Made by a program: the position numbers and the translations under genes
Shown: one piece after another, positions 9,383-16,310 of the stretch
Layout: every line of letters begins with the position of its first letter
Numbering within the stretch: position 1 is the first letter of the stretch
Assembly (NCBI GenBank): GCA_019114135.1
Contig: DXGC01000046.1
Span: 1-33,439 of the forward strand
Direction: 5' to 3'
DNA from: Candidatus Corynebacterium avicola
Lineage (GTDB): Bacteria > Actinomycetota > Actinomycetes > Mycobacteriales > Mycobacteriaceae
DNA length: 33,439 nucleotides
Notes under the pieces: generated by a model
What the model saw: the letters and a program-made list of their open reading frames with translations, nothing else
Told to the model about the DNA's origin: nothing
Database searches by the model: none

Positions 9383-9447
9383 TCGGACACCGGGGCGGAG
9401 GAACGATGCGTTCCGATGTCCGGTGCGAATCCGGCTGACGGATAAGG

Positions 9448-10908
9448 TCAGTCGACCGCGTGGTAAGGACCGGTGTCCTCCCAGTTCTTGATCCTGTTGG
9501 AGGGGAACTCCATCTTGTCGGCCATGACCAGGTAGGTCTCCATACGGCCGTTGAGCACGCGGGTCTCCCCGGACAGCAGGTCGGGCAGGCCCAGGCCGAT
9601 CTTCTCGAGTTCGGCCATGATCTGGTCCGGCGCCCAGTCAGCATCGATGGTGATCGGGATCTGGGTGTTCAGTCCGTGCATCTCCAGCGTCATGGTCACC
9701 TTCTTCACGAAGATGTGGAAGTTGCCGGTCAGGGTGCTCGTGCCGTGCTCGGTGTCCTGCATCAGGTCGCCGCCACGGGAGTTCGGGAACTGCACCTTCA
9801 GGTTCTCCAGGACGGTCTTGTCAGAGTCGATCCGGATCGCCTTCTTCGGCCCCTGCATGGTGTCGATGGTCACGAAGGACAACTTCATGTTCGGGGTCAT
9901 CGAGGTGGCGTCGGACTGGATGGTGAAGGTGTTTCCGTTCGGTGGCTGCATCCCGGCGACGGGCTCCGGGGGAGCCACGTTCAGACCCGGGATCTCGACG
10001 CCGAGATCCTCGAGGGAACGGTCGATGCCGTCCTGCAGGTCGTTGCCGTCTTCCGGCAGGTCCGGAAGGTCGGGCAGGTCCGGCAGGTCGGGTGTCGGGA
10101 TGTTAGGTAGGCGCGGCGTGTTGTTGTTCGACTCGCCGTCCTCTCCGTCCTCGCCCTCTTCGCCGGTCCCACCGTCATCCTGACCAGGGATCTGCGGCAT
10201 GTCCGGCAGCTCGATGTCCGGCAGGCCGGGAATCTGTGCCCGTGCCTGCGGGGTCTGGATGCCGATGCCGACAGACAGGGCAGCGACGATGGCGATCACG
10301 GACTTCGCCGTGCCGCCTTTCTTCGCAGCTTTCTTCTCCTGCTTGGCCTTCTTCTTCGCCTTCTTGGACGCCTTCTTCTCGGCCCTCTCGGCCTTGTACT
10401 CCTCCTTGGGCTGCGGGTCCCAGGCCAGTGCCAGCGCACCACCGATCAGACCCAGGATCAGGCCCACGCCGAAGCCGCCGAAGTTCGACTGCCACAGCGC
10501 AAGGACGGACAGGATGATCGCGGCGACACCGGCGATGATGCGTCCCTCACCGCGGAACCAGGTCATGATGCCGCAGGTGATCAGCAGGATGCCGATGACC
10601 AGGGTGGACACGCCGCCCATCGAGGAGATCTGGATCTGGATGTTGGACAGCTCGAGCGACAGGTACGTCGGCACCATGATGACGATGCCGGCGAGCATCA
10701 TCAACAGGCCGGCAGCGAACGGGCGCTGCTTGCGCCAGGTGCTGAACTTCCTGTTCTTCTTCTCGAGCTTCTCGGAGCGGGTCTCGGCGTTCTTCTCCGC
10801 CGCGGCCTCATTCTTCTGGACGGAGTCGTCCTGTGACTTGATGACCTGCGTGTCGTCCGTGCCGGGATCCCCGTTCGCCCCCTGGGGCGTGGTGGAATCT
10901 TCAGGCAT
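9448..10908 (-). CDS. DUF6114 membrane protein with fused secreted-like C-terminal domain
   Basis: 486 residues. Residues ~1-60 are a charged, coiled-coil-like tail; ~66-163 hold four membrane segments beginning KQRPFAAGLLMMLAGIVI, typical of DUF6114. A Lys/Ala-rich linker follows (~170-200), then a signal-peptide-like stretch (~202-224, ending QARA before QIPG), an acidic Gly/Glu/Asp segment, LPDLP repeats (~271-286) and a ~160-residue polar domain to the end. Most DUF6114 proteins are far shorter, so this appears to be a fusion of the membrane module with an exported domain. ATG 10908 overlaps the stop of the DUF6230 gene as TGATG, so translational coupling is likely; a GTG six bases upstream is less likely. 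Function unknown; the pairing with DUF6230 is a known actinobacterial gene couple. Confidence 0.82.
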   Translation of the reverse strand: MPEDSTTPQGANGDPGTDDTQVIKSQDDSVQKNEAAAEKNAETRSEKLEKKNRKFSTWRKQRPFAAGLLMMLAGIVIMVPTYLSLELSNIQIQISSMGGVSTLVIGILLITCGIMTWFRGEGRIIAGVAAIILSVLALWQSNFGGFGVGLILGLIGGALALAWDPQPKEEYKAERAEKKASKKAKKKAKQEKKAAKKGGTAKSVIAIVAALSVGIGIQTPQARAQIPGLPDIELPDMPQIPGQDDGGTGEEGEDGEDGESNNNTPRLPNIPTPDLPDLPDLPDLPEDGNDLQDGIDRSLEDLGVEIPGLNVAPPEPVAGMQPPNGNTFTIQSDATSMTPNMKLSFVTIDTMQGPKKAIRIDSDKTVLENLKVQFPNSRGGDLMQDTEHGTSTLTGNFHIFVKKVTMTLEMHGLNTQIPITIDADWAPDQIMAELEKIGLGLPDLLSGETRVLNGRMETYLVMADKMEFPSNRIKNWEDTGPYHAVD

Positions 10909-11477
10909 CAGCACTCAGCCTCATCTGCGTCCACGATGGACACCTTGCTTCCGGCGAAGGTGAGCTTGTCGGCGGCGATGGAGGTCGCCTTGATGACCTG
11001 GTGGCTGGCCTGGAGTGCCTCGGCGGAGAGGCCCCAGTTGCCGGCATCCTGGCCGTCGTCGAGCTGGCTGGCGTCGACACCGATCTGCGGCTTGACCAGG
11101 GTCATGCCACCGGACAGGCCGGGGGAACCGAGGACCAGGTTCTCGGCGGTGGTGTTCTCGCCAGGCACGAGCATCTGGAAACGCTTCTCGCCGAGACCGG
11201 GCAGGTTCAGGGGGGCGGTCATGCACATGTCGGTGATGGAGGCGTCCTCGAACTTCAGGCGGGCCACACCCTTGTCACCGTCGTGCTGGCCGTCGACGTC
11301 ACCGAAGATGGAGACGCCGGTGGCATCCAGGCCACTGACTTCCTGGTTGAAGACCGTGTTGGACAGGGCCAGGTTCGCGGACAGACCGCCCTGGGCCATC
11401 GCGACACCGACTCCGGCGGTGGCGAGCAGGCCAACGGCCATGACCCCGACAAACCGCTTACCCTTGATGTGTCCCAT
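10908..11477 (-). CDS. DUF6230 family exported protein
   Basis: 189 residues with an N-terminal signal or anchor sequence (basic KGKRF, hydrophobic ~9-28 ending VAMA), followed by the DUF6230 domain: LSANLALSNTVFNQEVSGLDATGV, an internal region rich in beta-type strands, and a C-terminal helix-strand part ending in Cys. Such proteins have been misannotated as cholesterol esterase in Streptomyces; there is no esterase motif here. The start is firm: ATG 11477 with GGAGGAA at 11490-11484, 6 nt away. It is the first gene of a two-gene operon with the DUF6114 protein, which probably anchors or exports it. The partner relation is inferred from conserved pairing, not from a known activity. Confidence 0.83.
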   Translation of the reverse strand: MGHIKGKRFVGVMAVGLLATAGVGVAMAQGGLSANLALSNTVFNQEVSGLDATGVSIFGDVDGQHDGDKGVARLKFEDASITDMCMTAPLNLPGLGEKRFQMLVPGENTTAENLVLGSPGLSGGMTLVKPQIGVDASQLDDGQDAGNWGLSAEALQASHQVIKATSIAADKLTFAGSKVSIVDADEAEC

Positions 11478-11603
11478 TGTGTGTTCCTCCGTCAGTGAGA
11501 GCTGCTATTTCGCGAACCCTCTTGTAGTCAATGTGAAGCTGTCTGGAGGACATGGTATCCCCCTTTCAAGTGTTTCTGGAAAGAATAGGGATATTATTGT
11601 TCC

Positions 11604-11616
11604 CCCCTGGGAGGGG
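11604..11616 (-). terminator. Weak hairpin after the MFS gene
   Basis: CCCCT (11604-11608) and AGGGG (11612-11616) can pair around GGG, 29 bases beyond the MFS stop. There is no T-run; the AT-rich stretch beyond it (ATTATTGTT region) may contribute to termination or belong to the DUF6230 promoter region. Confidence 0.25.
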
Positions 11617-11644
11617 TAGCGAGATAACCGCAGGTCAGAGGGAT

Positions 11645-12865
11645 CTATTTTCTGGAACGTTTTTTCGCGCCACGCGCGCTGACCATGCACAGGCCCAGCG
11701 CAGCGACCTGAAGAACCACCAGTCCGCCGATCAACGCTCCCCAACCGAGGTCGAAGATGAAGCCGGCGAGCCAGCCCACCACGGACGAGCCCATGTAGTA
11801 GCTCATCACGTAGGTGGAGGACGCCTCCGCCCGGTCGCGGTCGGCCAGTTGGCCGACCAGTGTGGAGGCGGTGGAGTGCACCGCGAAGAAGCTGGCGGTG
11901 TAGATCAGGACGCCGACCACGGTCACCGCCAGGTTCGGGATCAGGGCCAGCAGCAGGCCGGCGGTGGCCAGCAGGCAGCTGATGATCAGCACGCGGGCCA
12001 CCCCGTACTGAGCGACGAGCGCCCCGGCCCGCGCCGAGGACCAGGTGCCGGAGAGGTAGAGGATGAACACCATACCGGCGAGGACCTCGGGCAGTCCGAA
12101 CTCCCCGGTCAGACGGAACCCGAGGTAGTTGTACAGCGAGACAAAAGCGCCCATCATCAGGAACGGCAGGATGAACAAGGCGACCAGCGAGGGGTTGCGC
12201 CAGTGGTGGCGGAAGGCTGCGAGCTCGTGGGAGACGGTGATCCGCTTCGGCGTGAAGTTCCGTTGCTTCGGCAGTGCCCAGGCGCACAGGGCGGCGATGG
12301 CGAAGGCGACAAGTCCTCCGATCAGCACCGCCCCGCGCCACCCGGTGAATCCCAGCGCGCCGGAGGGGATCAGTCGTCCGAGTAGTCCACCGAGGGTGGT
12401 GCCGGCGATGTAGAGCCCCATGACCCGGCCGAGGTGCTCGCTGCGGATCTCCTCGGACAGGAAGCTCATCATCACCGCCGGCACACCGGCAACGGCGATG
12501 CCCTGCAGGGCGCGCACCACGATGAGTGTCTCGATACCGGGTGCCAGGGCGAGGACGAGGCTGAGCACGGTGGCGGCGAGCACGGACACCTGCAGGACGC
12601 GGCGGCGTCCGACCCGTTCGGAGATGATCGACACCGGGATGACGGCGAGCGCCAGCATGCCGGTGGTCGCCGACACGGTCAGTGCGGCGGTGGTGGGGGA
12701 GATGCCGAGATCGTGGTGGATCGACGGCAGCAGTGCCTGGGTGAGGTACATGGCGTTGAAGGACGCCAGCCCTGCTGCGGCCGCGGCGACCATGACCCGG
12801 CGGTAGCCGGGGTCGCCGGGGCCCAGGCCGACGGTGGAGGACGTCTCACTCTGGTGCTCGCTCAT
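11645..12865 (-). CDS. MFS exporter, YnfM-like
   Basis: Inner-membrane major facilitator transporter of about 406 residues with 12 predicted membrane segments. The first begins RRVMVAAAAAGLASFNAMYLTQALLP, followed by loop 2-3 motif SERVGRRRVL and VVRALQGIAVAGVPAVMMSFLSEE in the fourth and fifth segments. This resembles the YnfM/arabinose-efflux branch; the exported substrate is not predictable. The frame is open far upstream, but that part overlaps the divergent LysR gene. ATG 12865 (MSEHQSE) has GGAGG only 2 nt before it and a weak CACCAT hexamer 7 nt upstream; ATG 12874 is an alternative. The divergent LysR gene is the probable regulator; E. coli ynfL-ynfM has the same arrangement. Confidence 0.85.
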   Translation of the reverse strand: MSEHQSETSSTVGLGPGDPGYRRVMVAAAAAGLASFNAMYLTQALLPSIHHDLGISPTTAALTVSATTGMLALAVIPVSIISERVGRRRVLQVSVLAATVLSLVLALAPGIETLIVVRALQGIAVAGVPAVMMSFLSEEIRSEHLGRVMGLYIAGTTLGGLLGRLIPSGALGFTGWRGAVLIGGLVAFAIAALCAWALPKQRNFTPKRITVSHELAAFRHHWRNPSLVALFILPFLMMGAFVSLYNYLGFRLTGEFGLPEVLAGMVFILYLSGTWSSARAGALVAQYGVARVLIISCLLATAGLLLALIPNLAVTVVGVLIYTASFFAVHSTASTLVGQLADRDRAEASSTYVMSYYMGSSVVGWLAGFIFDLGWGALIGGLVVLQVAALGLCMVSARGAKKRSRK

Positions 12866-12887
12866 GGCCTCCATGGTGGACGAGTGC

Positions 12888-12913
12888 GAATGACGCTCTA
12901 AATGCATTAGAAT
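12888..12913. promoter_or_regulatory. Shared MFS/lysR promoter-operator region
   Basis: The short divergent gap contains the perfect palindrome AATGCATT at 12901-12908 region and GAATG at both ends (12888 and 12910). The lysR -10 TAGAAT (12908-12913) overlaps it, as expected for a LysR-type autoregulated operator. The binding site itself is inferred. Confidence 0.4.
12908..12913 (+). promoter_or_regulatory. -10 TAGAAT of lysR-type gene
   Basis: TAGAAT followed after 7 nt by GTG at 12921, indicating a leaderless mRNA and arguing against the in-frame ATG at 12912, which would overlap the hexamer. Confidence 0.55.
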
Positions 12914-12920
12914 GTGGTTT

Positions 12921-13820
12921 GTGTCCCATTCAGTGCAATTCAGCGACCTGGATTGGTTCATCGACCTCGCCGGCACCGGCAACATGGTCGACACCTCCCT
13001 GGCCACCGGGGTCAGCCAGTCCACGCTGTCGCGCCGACTGGCGAAGCTGGAGCGTGAGGTCGGGGTGTCCCTGTTCGACCGCCATGGTCGACACCTCGTC
13101 CTGAACCATCGCGGCGCCGTGCTCGCCGAGACGGCCGTGCAGACCCGCGACACCTGGCGCACCGGGGTGGAGGAGGTGCAGCGCATGGCCGACCCGGAGC
13201 GTGGCACGGTCCGCCTGGCGTTCATGCATTCGCTGGGCACCTGGCTGGTGCCCGACCTGCTCCGCACCTACCGCAAGGACCACCCGTCGGTGCGCTTCGA
13301 CCTGGTCCAGGGTGCCGCGATGGACCTCGTGGAGCAGGTCACAGCCGGACGCGCCGACCTGGCGCTGGTGGGGCCGCGTCCGGGTGTGGAGATCGCCGCG
13401 GGGCAGGTCGACTGGGTGGAGTTGGCCGAGCAGCGGCTTGGGCTGGCGGTGTCGTCCTCACACCGGTGGGCGGGGCGGGAGAGCATCGACATCGCCGAGG
13501 CCGCCGAGGAGCCGTTCGTGGCAATGCTGGAGGGTTACGGCACCCGGATGCTGCTCAACGAGCTGACCGCGGAGGCGGGGTTCCGCCCGCGGCTGGTGTT
13601 CGAGTCGATGGAGCTGACCACGGTCGCCGGGCTGGTCACCGCGGGATTGGGGGTGGCGTTGTTGCCGTTGGACGACCCGAACCTGCGGCTGCCGGGAATG
13701 GCCGTGATCCCTCTCGCCACCACCCGCGCCCGTGAGCTCGGGGTGGTGTGGGCGTCCGGGGCGGAACTGTCACCGCCGGTGGCGGCGTTCCTGGAGTTTA
13801 TGACCGAGCACGCTGGGTGA
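12921..13820 (+). CDS. LysR-family transcriptional regulator
   Basis: 299 residues. The N-terminal winged helix-turn-helix is at ~7-65 (NMVDTSLATGVSQSTLSRRL then LEREVGVSLFDRHGR), followed by a dimer helix and a two-lobed effector-binding domain (~90-295), the usual LysR length and layout. Start GTG 12921 is chosen because it lies 7 nt after TAGAAT. It is divergent from the MFS gene and therefore probably controls its transcription and its own in response to a ligand related to the exported compound; the ligand is unknown. Its 3' end overlaps the end of the convergent DUF3054 gene by 23 bp. Confidence 0.9.
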   Translation: MSHSVQFSDLDWFIDLAGTGNMVDTSLATGVSQSTLSRRLAKLEREVGVSLFDRHGRHLVLNHRGAVLAETAVQTRDTWRTGVEEVQRMADPERGTVRLAFMHSLGTWLVPDLLRTYRKDHPSVRFDLVQGAAMDLVEQVTAGRADLALVGPRPGVEIAAGQVDWVELAEQRLGLAVSSSHRWAGRESIDIAEAAEEPFVAMLEGYGTRMLLNELTAEAGFRPRLVFESMELTTVAGLVTAGLGVALLPLDDPNLRLPGMAVIPLATTRARELGVVWASGAELSPPVAAFLEFMTEHAG

Positions 13821-14238
13821 CGAGGCTGGCGACCACGCGCCAGCCGATCATCACGATACCCAGGAAGATCAGCGAGGTGATCACGAATCCCCAGGCCAGG
13901 GACATGTTCACCAGACTGCGCACGATGATGCCGATGAACCAGGTGCTGCCGAGCAGGAGGACGCCGGTGCCGGGCGCCCGGCGCAGCTTGCCGGTGTAGA
14001 GCAGGGCCCAGCCCACGGCGAGGCCGAGGATGAACGGCCAGGAGGTCTGCAGCCATCCGCCGATGCTGAATCCGTCCGAGCCGTTGTGCGAGAAACTGCC
14101 GATCAGGGTGAACACCAGGACGGCCACGACGTCCGCGACCAGGGCGACCGTGGAGCTCAGCCCGGCGGTGGCCGAGAAGGGGCCGGCGGGTTCGCTGGGG
14201 ATGGTCCGGGGTGTCTGGCGGCTGGTGTCGTGGCTCAT
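13798..14238 (-). CDS. DUF3054 family membrane protein
   Basis: 146 residues with four membrane segments (~27-45, 59-76, 87-103, 115-135). The first carries ALVADVVAVLVFTLIGSFSHN and the second WPFILGLAVGWAL, the typical DUF3054 pattern. Function unknown; the family is common in mycolate-containing and other actinobacteria. The start at ATG 14238 (MSHDTS) is supported by TAGGAT on the minus strand exactly 7 nt upstream; the longer open frame would start inside that promoter. Convergent with and overlapping the lysR-type gene by 23 bp. Confidence 0.85.
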   Translation of the reverse strand: MSHDTSRQTPRTIPSEPAGPFSATAGLSSTVALVADVVAVLVFTLIGSFSHNGSDGFSIGGWLQTSWPFILGLAVGWALLYTGKLRRAPGTGVLLLGSTWFIGIIVRSLVNMSLAWGFVITSLIFLGIVMIGWRVVASLVTQRARS

Positions 14239-14245
14239 GCCTGCC

Positions 14246-14251
14246 ATCCTA
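14246..14251 (-). promoter_or_regulatory. -10 TAGGAT of the DUF3054 gene
   Basis: TAGGAT (minus strand, 14251-14246), 7 nt, then ATG at 14238: leaderless arrangement. Confidence 0.55.
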
Positions 14252-14294
14252 GGCGTTGCCGCGGACCGCAAGTCCCTGACAGACACGCGAAGGG

Positions 14295-14304
14295 GGCAAT
14301 TGCC
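14295..14304. promoter_or_regulatory. 10-bp palindrome GGCAATTGCC
   Basis: A perfect palindrome between the divergent DUF3054 and histidine kinase genes, just upstream of the larger inverted repeat at 14316-14338. A possible second operator; no known site is recognised. Confidence 0.3.
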
Positions 14305-14315
14305 GGAGGGCGCGC

Positions 14316-14338
14316 AGGGTGAACCGGGAATTCACCCT
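14316..14338. promoter_or_regulatory. Operator-like inverted repeat of the two-component system
   Basis: AGGGTGAA (14316-14323) and TTCACCCT (14331-14338) are perfect inverted 8-mers with a 7-nt spacer, centred 56 bases upstream of the predicted transcription start at 14383. Size and position fit a dimeric activator such as the NarL-type regulator encoded downstream. Confidence 0.6.
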
Positions 14339-14369
14339 CTGGGGCGAGGTGCACCGACGGACGGATACC

Positions 14370-14375
14370 TAGGGT
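14370..14375 (+). promoter_or_regulatory. -10 TAGGGT of the two-component operon
   Basis: TAGGGT, then 7 nt, then the GTG start at 14383: leaderless arrangement. Confidence 0.6.
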
Positions 14376-14382
14376 TGACTAC

Positions 14383-15579
14383 GTGACCATCTCTCCCGCC
14401 AACGATGCCTTGGATCTGAGGACGCGACTTCGTCCGTTTGCCTATGTCGCGATCATCGTCGCAGCGTGGTGTGCCGCGGCACTTCAGCTCGACATGATGC
14501 TGTCCGGAACGTTCTCGACAATCTTCGCCTGGGGCATCGCAGCGGTACAGACCGTGCCTCTCGTCGTGGCGAACACGAGACCGTTGGTGGCATGGCAGGT
14601 GATCACTGTCGGAATGGTGTGTGGAGCGCTGTCCGGTTTCTGGCAGTCGGGGGAGGTGCTGCCGTGGACCGTCGCGGCATGTCTCTGCGCGGTCGTGTCG
14701 TTGCTCGTCCTGGCGGCGCGTGCTCATCCGGACCGAGCCTGGATCTGGGGAGGAGTCGGTATTGCTGCATCCATGGTGTCGGCGGCGATTGCTACGGACA
14801 CCGCCGCCCTCGGTTACTTGTACGTTGTCGCGACGGGTGTCGTAGTACTCACCCTGGGAACTCTTCTCGGGACCGTCAGGCGAACCCGCGCGGACGCGGA
14901 CGCACAGCGGGCCGCGGTAGAGAAGGCGGACCGCGACACCGCGCTGGTGGAGGAGCGGAACCGGATCGCGCGTGAACTCCACGATGTGGTCGCACATCAT
15001 GTGTCGATGATCGCTATTCAGGCGCAGGCTGCGCAGGTGAACGGCGCGTTGGACGAACGCACCGAAGGAGCTCTCGCCAACATCCATGCCGCAGCGACCA
15101 CGGCGGTCAATGAGATGCGCACTGTCGTCGACGGCATGTGGGCGAGTGAGGAGGTGCGGGAGCCGGAGGAACCGTCGGTCGGCGACATCGCTGACCTGGT
15201 CGAACGTTGCCGGAGTTTCGGGGTCACGGTCGAGCTCACCTGTGTCGGTCTCGACCATTCAGGAGCGGATATCCGGCAGGGGGTCGCGGCGGCGGCCTAC
15301 CGTATCGTCCAGGAATCGGTGACCAATGCGGTACGACATGCTGAAGGTGAGCCGGTGGTGGTGTCGCTTCGTCGCAGGGACCGCGAACTGAGCGTTGAGG
15401 TGGTGAATAATGTCGATGATCGGCGTCCTGAATCTGGTCGCGAGGGGAAAGGTATCGTCGGCATGCGCGAGCGTGTGAGGGTGTTCGGTGGAGATTTCCG
15501 GGCAGAAGAAGTGGCGGGAAAGTTCGTCGTCCACGCCACTTTTCCGCTCGCCGAATCCAACCGTGAGGAGATTCTGTGA
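14383..15579 (+). CDS. Sensor histidine kinase, NarL/HisKA_3 type
   Basis: 398 residues. The N-terminal ~165 residues contain about five membrane segments with little extracytoplasmic loop, so the signal is probably sensed at or in the membrane. A short coiled coil leads to the HisKA_3 motif ERNRIARELHDVVAHHVSM with phosphorylated His200, and a HATPase domain with N-box RIVQESVTNAVRH (Asn315) and glycine motif GKGIVGMRERV (356-366). Start GTG 14383 lies 7 nt after TAGGGT. The response regulator follows with GTGA overlap. The third-position GC bias is visibly weaker than in the pks13 or mmpL3 genes. The signal is unknown; the neighbouring envelope glycosyltransferase and methyltransferase are candidate targets. 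Confidence 0.92.
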   Translation: MTISPANDALDLRTRLRPFAYVAIIVAAWCAAALQLDMMLSGTFSTIFAWGIAAVQTVPLVVANTRPLVAWQVITVGMVCGALSGFWQSGEVLPWTVAACLCAVVSLLVLAARAHPDRAWIWGGVGIAASMVSAAIATDTAALGYLYVVATGVVVLTLGTLLGTVRRTRADADAQRAAVEKADRDTALVEERNRIARELHDVVAHHVSMIAIQAQAAQVNGALDERTEGALANIHAAATTAVNEMRTVVDGMWASEEVREPEEPSVGDIADLVERCRSFGVTVELTCVGLDHSGADIRQGVAAAAYRIVQESVTNAVRHAEGEPVVVSLRRRDRELSVEVVNNVDDRRPESGREGKGIVGMRERVRVFGGDFRAEEVAGKFVVHATFPLAESNREEIL

Positions 15580-16238
15580 TCAGGGTTGTCATCGCTGACG
15601 ATCAACCTCTTGTCCTCGATGGGTTCGAGGCTGTGCTGAACAGCGCGGATGACATTGACGTCGTCGGCAAGGCCCGTGACGGAGAAGAAGCACTTGGCTT
15701 GGTCGGGGAGCTTGGCCCAGACATCGTGATCCTGGATGTTCGCATGCCGGGTATGGACGGTCTGGAGGCGGCCGAGCGCATTCTCTCCGCACCGGATCCG
15801 GGAGCGCGGGTGATCATGCTCACCACATTCGACCTGGACGAGTACGTGTACCGGGCGTTGTCGCTGGGGGCGAGTGGCTTCATGGTGAAGCAGGCGACAG
15901 CAGCGGAGTTCACCCAGGCGGTCAGGACTGTGGCGGGCGGAGAATCAATGTTGTCACCGTCCGTCACGACCCGACTCATCTCTGCATTCTCCTCACGGGG
16001 AGGTGTGCCGTTCAATCCGGATTCCGTCAGGAATCTGAGTGACAGGGAGAAAGATGTTCTGTCACTCCTCGGCGAGGGGATGAGCAACAACGACATCTCT
16101 GGAGAATTGCATATTTCCATGGACACGGTGAAGACGCACGTGAAATCACTGCTGTCCAAACTCGGTTTACGCGACCGGGCACAGGCTGCGGTCTACTACT
16201 ACAAGAACGGCCTTGACGGAGGCGCTCAGAAGCCCTGA
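15576..16238 (+). CDS. NarL/LuxR-type response regulator
   Basis: 220 residues: receiver domain at 1-120 with acidic pocket Asp8/Asp9, phosphoacceptor Asp54 (VILDVRMPG) and Lys105, then a LuxR helix-turn-helix at ~154-210 (LSDREKDVLSLLGEGMSNND, then ISMDTVKTHVKSLLSKLG). The start GTG overlaps the kinase stop TGA as GTGA, so the two are translationally coupled. It likely binds the inverted repeat 14316-14338 and may control the operon at 16311. Transcription should end at the hairpin 16259-16281. Confidence 0.93.
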   Translation: MIRVVIADDQPLVLDGFEAVLNSADDIDVVGKARDGEEALGLVGELGPDIVILDVRMPGMDGLEAAERILSAPDPGARVIMLTTFDLDEYVYRALSLGASGFMVKQATAAEFTQAVRTVAGGESMLSPSVTTRLISAFSSRGGVPFNPDSVRNLSDREKDVLSLLGEGMSNNDISGELHISMDTVKTHVKSLLSKLGLRDRAQAAVYYYKNGLDGGAQKP

Positions 16239-16258
16239 TCGAAGGGGTGATCCCGAAA

Positions 16259-16281
16259 ATCGCCCGCCGGGGCGATGTTTT
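16259..16281 (+). terminator. Rho-independent terminator of the two-component operon
   Basis: ATCGCCC (16259-16265) and GGGCGAT (16270-16276) form a perfect 7-bp stem with a GCCG loop, followed by GTTTT, 21 bases after the regulator stop. It covers the upstream ATG at 16275 of the next frame, arguing for the later start at 16311. Confidence 0.8.
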
Positions 16282-16297
16282 CCAGGTATTGCGACCA

Positions 16298-16303
16298 TAC
16301 CGT
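16298..16303 (+). promoter_or_regulatory. -10 TACCGT of the glycosyltransferase-fkbM operon
   Basis: TACCGT, then 7 nt, then ATG at 16311. It sits directly behind the terminator of the preceding operon, as expected for a new transcription unit. Confidence 0.5.
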
Positions 16304-16310
16304 TCGCGAT

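Noticed and set aside
10052..10100. Short tandem repeat in the DUF6114 gene
   Set aside because: It encodes the LPDLP repeat of the linker, so it is a coding repeat, not an independent element.
16275..16310. Upstream ATG extension of the glycosyltransferase-like gene
   Set aside because: The first ATG is inside a perfect terminator stem with a T-run, and the -10 TACCGT lies within the extension.
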